IMG/VR virus record: IMGVR_UViG_3300029910_000327 | Coordinates: 1-24,593 of that record | DNA length: 24,593 nt | Source of the DNA: a virus | Direction: 5' to 3' (one strand) | Part shown: in pieces, positions 18,829 through 24,593 of the stretch | Layout of the letters: each line of letters opens with the position of its first letter | How positions within the stretch are numbered: the stretch's first letter is position 1 | Translations under genes and position numbers: made by a program | The notes under the pieces: model-generated | Databases searched by the model: none | Told to the model about the DNA's origin: nothing | What the model saw: the letters and a program-made list of their open reading frames with translations, nothing else

Positions 18829-21219
18829 CCTAGAATCACTGCCCACGTAATTACCTCCTGCCGAATACACCGCCCCCATAATCATTCTCTGCATCAGCCC
18901 GACCGGAGGCTTCCCCGAGTACGCCTTCAACAGCCCTTCCACATCCTTAGTGAGAGCCGCCATTCTCTTACTGTCTAGCATCTTTCCATCCGTGAGCATC
19001 GGTTTCAACCGATCAGTCCATTGCCGTTGCAGCGTTCCCTCCGACATACCGGCCGTGATCTGCCGCACACTCCCTTCCAGTTGCTTCCGGCCCTCCGGAG
19101 TCTGCGAGCTGATTCTAGCTGCCAGCCGGGTCTGCTCTGGCTTACCATTAAGTAAGAGGTCGCGGACTGCTTCTGGCCTTTCCCCTCCGTTTAGAATCGC
19201 TTTCAGATTCTCCGCCGGCGCAGCCGCAACCTTCTGACTCTCAGCAACCCTCTTCCCACCTTCCTGCAGAATCCGCTGCTGATTCTCCAGTGACTTCTCT
19301 GCCATATCCCCTACTCGGCTAATCGTCCCTGCTCTTTCTTTCGCTGCCGCGCCCTCAGCTTCCGGTAGGATAGCCCCCGCCCGTTTTGCCAGGTTTTCTC
19401 CACTCGCGCTAGCCTTTTTTGCTGTCGCTTCAATCTTTCCAAGTCTCTTTGCATAATCTCCTACCGACTTGCTAAGCCCAGGAACCTCATCCAGCCAGTC
19501 AGCATTCTTCTGAGCAAACTCCCCGACTTGCTTGGCTGACATTCCTCGTAATTGACTGCTGACGTAACTGCTCCCTGCCCGTTGCACCAGTCCCGAATCT
19601 CCGGTGAGCTCCTTGAGATCGCGTACTGACTGCTGGCTAGAGAAGAACTGCTTGGGGACTCCAGCTGGATCTGCGGCGAATCTCTCCGGGTCAACTCGGT
19701 CAATCGCTGCTGCCTTGCCACCTGCGCCCGTACCAAACTTTCTAAGTCCCAACGACGCATCATGGTATTGCTCCTGCATCATTTGCTGAAGGTTGGTGCC
19801 CGCAGCATCCTTACCAACAAATTCCTTTTGAATGTCGCTGATCTTCGCATACAACTTCCCAGCCACATCCTTCCCCACTGCCGAGTACCCCTCGACATCC
19901 CTGCCGCCGAGGACATCCCCCAGCTTCCTCCGCACCTGATCCAGCGCCTCAAATGACGGATTCTGCAGGGCCTCATTCACCTGCCCGTACACCCGCAGAG
20001 TTCCCTGATCTGTGGTCTGTCTGGGAGAGGCTGCCGAATCGGTCTTCCCCTTGATATAGCTCTTCAGATCCTTCATCCCCTCGGTCTGCTCAACCGTCTG
20101 CCCAGCCTGCTCCTTGCTCTTTACTATCGAATCCCGCTGGTCCTTCAGGTTGTTATATGCCTGCGTCCGGGCATCCAAAGCAGCTTGATGTTGCTCCGAC
20201 ACAGCCCCTTGCAGCTCTTTGCCAATAGCCGAGATCTTCTTCGGAGTGCCAACTGCTCGTAGAGCCGGTTCCGCTTGTGCCAGTACCTTCCCCGCCGTCG
20301 CCATCCGATTGCCCGATGCTTTATTCAAAGCAGCAGCTTCCTTCCGAGCATCAGAGATCATCTGGTCAGCCCGCTTTCTCCCTTCATCCAGCACCTTCTG
20401 GGCTGTCTTCGGGTCTTGCGAAGCCACGTCTGCCGCCTGCTGCCGTACCTCTGCCATCATCTTTTCTGCTGATTTTTCCGTGTCTTGGATGTGGGTATCA
20501 GCCCCGTGCTGCAGGGTTTGATGCCATGCATTTGCAGGAACTCCCGCATCTTCAACTGCTCGAAGGGTGGCGGCAGCTTTAGTGATATTTGCGTTGGTGG
20601 TCGCGGTCATTCCTAGTTTTTCCACTACTGCCCCGAACAGCCCTTTCGCTTTCGCTGCCAGTGCTATTCCTGGACCCGCTGCCATCCCTCCAACCAGTCT
20701 AGCTGCATCTGCGGTTCCCTTACCGGCTCCTGCTGCCTCTGCTGTCTGCCCCCCAGCTTCCCCCACGAGTCCTGACAACGCTCCAGCCCCGGCTGAGGCA
20801 AGCCTGGAAGCTCTAGCTGCCGTGCCTGCTTCCATGAGAGCTGCACCGATCGTCGGTCCAACATCAGGGATAAAGCTAAGCGCATAGCCAGCTCCGGTGA
20901 GGATTTCAGGAGAGGCTGCTCCGAGAGCCCCGCCGAAGGCTGTGGAAGTCCCAATAGCCTCCAGAGCCGATTTGACTGTGGGGGTAGGGACGGGTTTGCC
21001 AGCTTCGTCCATCTTCAGGTCAGGTTTCAGCCCCTTGATAGCAGCATCCATCCGACCCTTACGATCAGTAGGAGCAGTTGGTTCTGGAGTCGCTTCCTTT
21101 GCAGTACCTGCGGAAAGCTGCTGTTGTAGCACCTGAAAGGCCTGTTCTTTTGTAGCTCCCTCAGGTCCACTAACCGTGTAACTCTTACCTTCCGGTGATG
21201 TCAGAGTGAAATCGGGCAT
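18823..21219 (-). CDS. Large internal virion / DNA-ejection-type protein, 798 residues
   Basis: ATG 21219 follows GAGGA. The N-terminal domain (MPDFTLTSPEGKSYTVSGP..., ~1-35) with EGATKEQAFQVLQQQL is a short module common at the start of phage ejection proteins. A Gly/Ala-rich hydrophobic stretch (~85-185, including ALSFIPDVGPTIGAALM) could enter a membrane. Long helical Ala/Gln/Lys-rich segments with coiled-coil character (~240-350 and ~595-670) follow. Composition, size and position in a run of three such genes suggest a protein ejected with the genome to form part of a channel through the host envelope. No lysozyme or transglycosylase motif was recognised. The stop lies in element copy 9. 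Confidence 0.75.
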   Translation of the reverse strand: MPDFTLTSPEGKSYTVSGPEGATKEQAFQVLQQQLSAGTAKEATPEPTAPTDRKGRMDAAIKGLKPDLKMDEAGKPVPTPTVKSALEAIGTSTAFGGALGAASPEILTGAGYALSFIPDVGPTIGAALMEAGTAARASRLASAGAGALSGLVGEAGGQTAEAAGAGKGTADAARLVGGMAAGPGIALAAKAKGLFGAVVEKLGMTATTNANITKAAATLRAVEDAGVPANAWHQTLQHGADTHIQDTEKSAEKMMAEVRQQAADVASQDPKTAQKVLDEGRKRADQMISDARKEAAALNKASGNRMATAGKVLAQAEPALRAVGTPKKISAIGKELQGAVSEQHQAALDARTQAYNNLKDQRDSIVKSKEQAGQTVEQTEGMKDLKSYIKGKTDSAASPRQTTDQGTLRVYGQVNEALQNPSFEALDQVRRKLGDVLGGRDVEGYSAVGKDVAGKLYAKISDIQKEFVGKDAAGTNLQQMMQEQYHDASLGLRKFGTGAGGKAAAIDRVDPERFAADPAGVPKQFFSSQQSVRDLKELTGDSGLVQRAGSSYVSSQLRGMSAKQVGEFAQKNADWLDEVPGLSKSVGDYAKRLGKIEATAKKASASGENLAKRAGAILPEAEGAAAKERAGTISRVGDMAEKSLENQQRILQEGGKRVAESQKVAAAPAENLKAILNGGERPEAVRDLLLNGKPEQTRLAARISSQTPEGRKQLEGSVRQITAGMSEGTLQRQWTDRLKPMLTDGKMLDSKRMAALTKDVEGLLKAYSGKPPVGLMQRMIMGAVYSAGGNYVGSDSRE

Positions 21220-21225
21220 AAATCC

Positions 21226-22758
21226 TCAATGTGCAGTAACAGTCCAACCGGCTGGCAACGGGGGTGCGGAAGTACCTTTACCAGGATCACCACCACCAGG
21301 CAACGGAGCAGCGGAATCGCTATCCGCACTATCTCTCACCGTGTTGAGCAGCTTCCTGTAATTCCCTTCCATTCCCTGCAGTTGCTTCTTTTGTTTGCCA
21401 GAGGCTGCTGCAAGTATCTCATCAGGTTTCGGGTAGGCTTCCAGTTCCTTCACCGTCTCATCCCAGTTTGCTCGAACCTTCGGGTCTGCCGGGTCAGGGG
21501 TGGATTTCAGCCGTGTCAGAGCAATCTGCGCCGCAGTAGCTATTTTATAGGCTGCAGTCATGTTGGTATCCCCAGCATTTGGGGTTGTTTGCGACTTCAC
21601 CTCATTGATAACCGATTGGTTGGCACCGCGACCACCACCCAGCGTCATAATCCGGGACAACTCCGTAGAGAGGCCCGAGGAGGACGTCTGGAACATCTGA
21701 ATCTGTTCCGGCGTGAGTGCGTTGCTGCCAGTCTTTTCAATCGACTCCACAAACCCGTGATCGGTGATATGAGCGAATGGGCTGTTGGTCGTGCCAGTCG
21801 GGAACAGGGACATAGATTTCAAGTTACGCACGACTTCCGAACCCGCACCACCAATTGACACGATGTTGTTCTCTTGAGTGGCTGTACGTGCCCGGTCCCC
21901 GAGTTTGACAAGCGTAGGATCGGTGGGATTCCGGTCTCCTTTCAGCTTCATCTCAGGATCACGCTCGTATTTCACTCCACCGATATCGACAATCTGGGGG
22001 TTCTTTACCTTGTCCTGACGATCTTGTTGACGTGCCAAGAACTCATCCTTACGTAGGGCAAGGCTATCCTCGCGAAAGGCTGCGGTTTGCTGAAGGGTAG
22101 CTCTACGCAAGCTAACATTGTCTTCATGTTCAGCCCACTGCTGATCCCGGCGCTGCTTCGTGTCGGCAGCTTTCTGCACGAATTCAGCTTTCTTAGTAGA
22201 GTCCATGCCAGCTAGTTGCTGCTGGTTTTTCCAGGCTAAGAACGCAGGAGTGCCCGCCAGTGGGATCGTAGTCGGATCAACTCCAGCCTCAACAGCAGCC
22301 TTGACCAGAGCTTGAGACTGCTCACGGGTCGGCTGTTCCGGGGTGTTATCAGCAATAGTTGCCAGAGTTTCTCTCTTCTGCGCTTGCACTGCTGCCAGCT
22401 GCTTCGTCTGCTCAATCCCTTCCGCAGATGCTTGCTTGCTCAACTCTGTCATCTCTTTCGCGGACGCAAGATCCCCCTGGGAAGCTGCCAATCCAGCTGC
22501 CTTGCTATACATCTTAGCCTGATTCATAGGCAGGGCGGCATCAGCCCCTTCCAAGTCAGTCTGTGATTTGATGAACGCCCCGATGTCCTTATCCGTTTTC
22601 ATCTTCTGCTGCATTTGCGCTTGCTGCATTTTGGCTTGCTGTACTTCCGTCTGCATCAGCTGCGTCTGCGCTTGCTTCATGTCATACGCTTGCCCCTGGA
22701 TCATATCGTTACCGATCGCCAGTCCCAAGCCTTGGATAAACCCACCTAATCCTGCCAT
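21226..22758 (-). CDS. Internal virion / ejection-type protein, 510 residues
   Basis: ATG 22758 follows AAGGAGAAC. The N-terminus has a short Gly-rich hydrophobic helix (GLGGFIQGLGLAIGND), then a Gln/Met-rich coiled coil (~25-60, with repeats such as QAKMQQAQMQQKMK). Helical Gln/Ala-rich segments continue to ~250. The C-terminal half has a more folded part with GGVKYERDPEMKLKG and a Pro/Gly-rich disordered end. This layout, between two comparable genes, fits a protein ejected with phage DNA or an internal core protein. No enzymatic motif is seen. Seven bases separate it from the 798-residue gene. Confidence 0.72.
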   Translation of the reverse strand: MAGLGGFIQGLGLAIGNDMIQGQAYDMKQAQTQLMQTEVQQAKMQQAQMQQKMKTDKDIGAFIKSQTDLEGADAALPMNQAKMYSKAAGLAASQGDLASAKEMTELSKQASAEGIEQTKQLAAVQAQKRETLATIADNTPEQPTREQSQALVKAAVEAGVDPTTIPLAGTPAFLAWKNQQQLAGMDSTKKAEFVQKAADTKQRRDQQWAEHEDNVSLRRATLQQTAAFREDSLALRKDEFLARQQDRQDKVKNPQIVDIGGVKYERDPEMKLKGDRNPTDPTLVKLGDRARTATQENNIVSIGGAGSEVVRNLKSMSLFPTGTTNSPFAHITDHGFVESIEKTGSNALTPEQIQMFQTSSSGLSTELSRIMTLGGGRGANQSVINEVKSQTTPNAGDTNMTAAYKIATAAQIALTRLKSTPDPADPKVRANWDETVKELEAYPKPDEILAAASGKQKKQLQGMEGNYRKLLNTVRDSADSDSAAPLPGGGDPGKGTSAPPLPAGWTVTAH

Positions 22759-22769
22759 GTTAGTTCTCC

Positions 22770-23381
22770 TTAGCCGTCGTAACCAGAGATCAAATCATCT
22801 GGAGTGCTGGTGGAGGATGCCCCGGAGTTCTCACTACCAGAAGCTCCGAAGGAATTCCAGGCACTTTGGAAGCCTCCACTATTTACTCCAGTGTTAATTC
22901 CTGAAGTTACTGCTGATCCAATGGAGTTCCCTAGGGTACCTGCGGCTTGCTGATTAGATTGATTTTGATTCTGGAGGATCTGTCCAGCTGTGCCCGGAGA
23001 CCCTACGTTAGCCCCAGACAGTTGAGCGAGGAGCAGTTCTTGGTTGTTGAGCTGTGTTGATGCATAGCCCTGGGCATTAGTCGAAAGAGCCGACAACACA
23101 TTCCCACTGTTCACCATACCATTGGCAGCTGCGCTACCTTCCACAGCATTTTGACTCTGCTGCAAGCCAAATTGATACCCGGGAGTTGACGTGATAGAAG
23201 AAGGGTTACTCATCAATTGGGACAATTGCTGCTGATATTGTCCCCGTTGAGATGCAAAAGGATCAGCGGCATTGGCCGCGGACTGGGCGCTGCTATTACT
23301 ACTGCTGCCCCCACTGATAGAACTAGATACAGCAGCTCCCGCGACAGAGCCTACAACACCCGCGACGACTCCCCAGGGCAT
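22770..23381 (-). CDS. Probable ejection / tail-associated protein, 203 residues
   Basis: ATG 23381 overlaps the previous stop (TAATG), with GGAGG seven bases upstream. The N-terminus is hydrophobic (PWGVVAGVVGSVAGAAVSSS). The segment TPGYQFGLQQSQNAVEGSAA...GMVNSGNVLSAL followed by YASTQLNN is a widespread podovirus module ('Y-F-Q-G-A-AAA-G--SG---A') of DNA-injection-associated proteins. The C-terminal half is Asn/Gly/Ser-rich low complexity. It is first of the three consecutive ejection-type genes. Confidence 0.75.
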   Translation of the reverse strand: MPWGVVAGVVGSVAGAAVSSSISGGSSSNSSAQSAANAADPFASQRGQYQQQLSQLMSNPSSITSTPGYQFGLQQSQNAVEGSAAANGMVNSGNVLSALSTNAQGYASTQLNNQELLLAQLSGANVGSPGTAGQILQNQNQSNQQAAGTLGNSIGSAVTSGINTGVNSGGFQSAWNSFGASGSENSGASSTSTPDDLISGYDG

Positions 23382-23932
23382 TATGCACCTCCGTTGAAGG
23401 GTTTTTCAAGCTTTACGCAAATGATCATAGTGATACGATCGCAAGGACTGTCATTGATAACCCAGTGTTCTGCTTGGTTATGGAACCAGAAGAGATCGCC
23501 GGTTGCGGTGATGTGCTGGCCGTCTCCATAGCAGAAGGATTGCTGAGGATGGGCAGAGACCTGCAGAGCAAACTTGTCATAGGCGAGAGCATGCCAGCCG
23601 TTATCCACGTGGGGGTAAACGCGACGCCCCGGCGGGATTCGAGTGATGAGCACTCCTCCAAGAGCGTCCCCACCGACCAGAGACATAACTGCTCGGGCAT
23701 GGGTTTTTACTTGAGGGATGAGATCTGCCGCAGCAAGCCAGACGCTCTGGTGAGCCTCATTGGTGAGTTCTCCTTCCCCATACCGAGCCCAGATGTCATC
23801 CACTTCTCTGTGGGGGCTGGTAGGGTTCTCCGTCCGCTCCCGATTCCGGTTCCACAATTGAGGTTGCCGTTGCAACTCCAGCTGCAACGGGATGACGTTA
23901 ATTCCGCTGGCAATTGTCAGGATATTTTTCAT
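23381..23932 (-). CDS. Aspartyl/asparaginyl beta-hydroxylase-like Fe(II)/2-oxoglutarate oxygenase
   Basis: The 183-residue protein has ITRIPPGRRVYPHVDNGW (His108, Asp110 as HxD metal ligands), FALQVSAHPQQ, GDLFWFHNQAEHWVINDS (His156) and DRITMIICVK (Arg166, which would bind 2-oxoglutarate). This pattern matches the Asp_Arg_Hydrox family, enzymes that hydroxylate a side chain using Fe(II), oxygen and 2-oxoglutarate. Its gene overlaps that of a small cupin by four bases (ATGA) and lies among virion genes, so a virion or host protein could be the target; this is not proven. Ribosome site weak, so translation is probably coupled. Confidence 0.82.
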   Translation of the reverse strand: MKNILTIASGINVIPLQLELQRQPQLWNRNRERTENPTSPHREVDDIWARYGEGELTNEAHQSVWLAAADLIPQVKTHARAVMSLVGGDALGGVLITRIPPGRRVYPHVDNGWHALAYDKFALQVSAHPQQSFCYGDGQHITATGDLFWFHNQAEHWVINDSPCDRITMIICVKLEKPFNGGA

Positions 23933-24234
23933 TCTATGAGGGCCTTTTCAGCTAAGCTGGCATCACGAATTTCATCGGGAATGGCATGGATACAGAGCCA
24001 GAGGACTCCAGGGGTGAGTGCCGTGATCCTGTGGGATTTGTGGGCAGAGATGCGGACACCAATAGGGCCGGTGTAGGTAGTCTTCTGGCCTTCCACTTCC
24101 ACTTCAGCCACTCCCGAGGCCAGATAGCTCAGATGATCGAATGAGTGTTGATGTTGTTCGATGTAGTCACCAGCCTTATTGGCTTGCCATTCTTTGGCAA
24201 ACACCCCACCAGCTATGTATGTTGTGTTTTTCAC
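23929..24234 (-). CDS. Small cupin-fold protein, 101 residues
   Basis: The frame starts at GTG 24234, which lies inside palindromic element copy 10; GGA nine bases upstream is the best ribosome site. The product has EQHQHSFDHLSYLASG with His28, His30 and His34, then GPIGVRISAHKSHRITAL with His65 and His68, typical of the two cupin motifs that hold a metal ion. A single-domain cupin could bind or modify a small molecule or act as a virion decoration protein. It is coupled to the beta-hydroxylase-like gene by an ATGA overlap, so the two products may act together. Confidence 0.75.
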   Translation of the reverse strand: MKNTTYIAGGVFAKEWQANKAGDYIEQHQHSFDHLSYLASGVAEVEVEGQKTTYTGPIGVRISAHKSHRITALTPGVLWLCIHAIPDEIRDASLAEKALIE

Positions 24235-24269
24235 CGGGATTAATCCAAAGTAAAGTGAGAGAGAAACTA
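24227..24269 (-). repeat. Dispersed palindromic element, copy 10 (one half degenerate)
   Basis: The left half TTTTCACCGGGATTAA is intact (GGG type). The right half has decayed to AGTAAAGTGAGAGAGAAAC. The TAG of the upstream gene (24267-24269 on the minus strand) forms one edge, and the GTG start of the cupin gene lies in the other arm. Confidence 0.7.
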
Positions 24270-24593
24270 CCTATTTGCTAACGTAACCGGGGCCTTCACG
24301 TCATACAGTCGCAAGCTGGTCGCATCCGCGTGGGTCATCTTCCAGGCTCTGCGTCGGGAGCTCCCACAATTCCGTAGTTGCTTCAGCGGGAACTGCAAGC
24401 TCATCGTTCGAGGGGTACTGAATGTCTGATAATCATCATCAGAATAAGCAATGTTGATCGTCGTGATGATTGTATCCGCTTGCTGGAACATAGCAGTGAA
24501 GCGTTTCCAGTTGAGAGTACCCCAGTCGTAATTTGGGGTGATACAGGTCACAGGTAAGGGTACATTAGAAATGCCAAAAGCTGCATCAGTAAA
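24267..24593 (-). CDS. Tail/head-stabilisation-like structural protein, C-terminal part
   Basis: The frame is open to the window's right edge, so the 5' end lies outside. About 108 residues are present. The end, FPLKQLRNCGSSRRRAWKM followed by HADATSLRLYDVKAPVTL, resembles the conserved C-terminal block of podovirus stabilisation proteins (P22 gp10-type, 'RGxSRxRxFEI..SD..PLRLY'). The earlier part, DDDYQTFSTPRTMSL, is the familiar 'S-D-G--T-S' strand pattern of these proteins. It would seal the portal and connect to the tail. Stop at 24267-24269 merges with palindromic element copy 10. Confidence 0.65.
   Translation of the reverse strand, partial: FTDAAFGISNVPLPVTCITPNYDWGTLNWKRFTAMFQQADTIITTINIAYSDDDYQTFSTPRTMSLQFPLKQLRNCGSSRRRAWKMTHADATSLRLYDVKAPVTLANR

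Noticed and set aside
23465-24076. A 203-codon open frame on the plus strand
   Set aside because: It is the shadow of the cupin and beta-hydroxylase-like genes, which show clear metal-binding motifs on the minus strand.
988-24269. Reading the ten palindromes as ordinary Rho-independent terminators
   Set aside because: None is followed by a T-tract, the stems contain mismatches where the half-site types differ, and true hairpin terminators with T-rich tails are present elsewhere (5157-5177, 10262-10281).
1-24593. tRNA genes, CRISPR arrays, insertion sequences or a diversity-generating retroelement
   Set aside because: No cloverleaf with an acceptor and T-arm, no regularly spaced identical repeats, no transposase, and no reverse transcriptase or template/variable repeat pair were seen by eye.

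Overview
The window is part of the genome of a tailed double-stranded DNA phage, most likely a short-tailed (podovirus-type) phage of a Gram-negative, probably proteobacterial host. This rests on purine-rich Shine-Dalgarno sites, a perfect sigma70-type promoter, a compact holin/GH108 endolysin cassette, large Ala/Gln-rich ejection-type proteins, and a tail-stabilisation-like protein at the right edge. No integrase, repressor, terminase, portal or capsid gene lies in this part, so lifestyle and exact taxonomy cannot be read from it.

Positions 1-10256 form a rightward early/replication region. It holds the C-terminus of an SF1 helicase, an HNH/AP2-like endonuclease, several small unknown genes, a Cas4/RecB-type PD-(D/E)XK nuclease with a probable Fe-S cluster, a Sak4-like RecA-fold ATPase, a DUF669-like single-strand-binding candidate, a small membrane protein isolated between two hairpin terminators, a ParB-domain/DNA methyltransferase fusion, a second HNH endonuclease, and an 803-residue uracil-DNA-glycosylase-like/3'-5' exonuclease/family A polymerase fusion. 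Three short genes follow. Together these make a replication-recombination module: helicase, nuclease, annealing ATPase, SSB and polymerase.

Positions 10257-24593 are leftward late genes that converge on the early region at a bidirectional terminator near 10262-10281. In transcription order (right to left) they are: a tail-stabilisation-like protein (partial), a cupin, an Asp/Asn beta-hydroxylase-like dioxygenase, three ejection/internal-virion-type proteins, a 130-residue unknown, a PurD-like ATP-grasp enzyme, tail fibre/spike genes, holin, GH108 endolysin, two small proteins, and a permuted papain-fold (NlpC/P60-like) hydrolase. Two gene-free stretches (17710-18144 and 18538-18822) carry a perfect TTGACA-N17-TATAAT leftward promoter and a strongly structured candidate RNA.

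The most unusual feature is a family of ten dispersed 41-45 bp imperfect palindromes (about 988, 4315, 7818, 10286, 12149, 16103, 17881, 18105, 18787 and 24227). Nearly all sit at the 3' end of a gene and often contain its stop codon. Each intact copy joins two different versions of one half-site. One copy is translated in frame at the junction between the glycosylase-like and exonuclease domains of the polymerase, which suggests that two genes were fused across an element. Two neighbouring tail fibre/spike-like proteins carry convincing Sec signal peptides, which is also unexpected.
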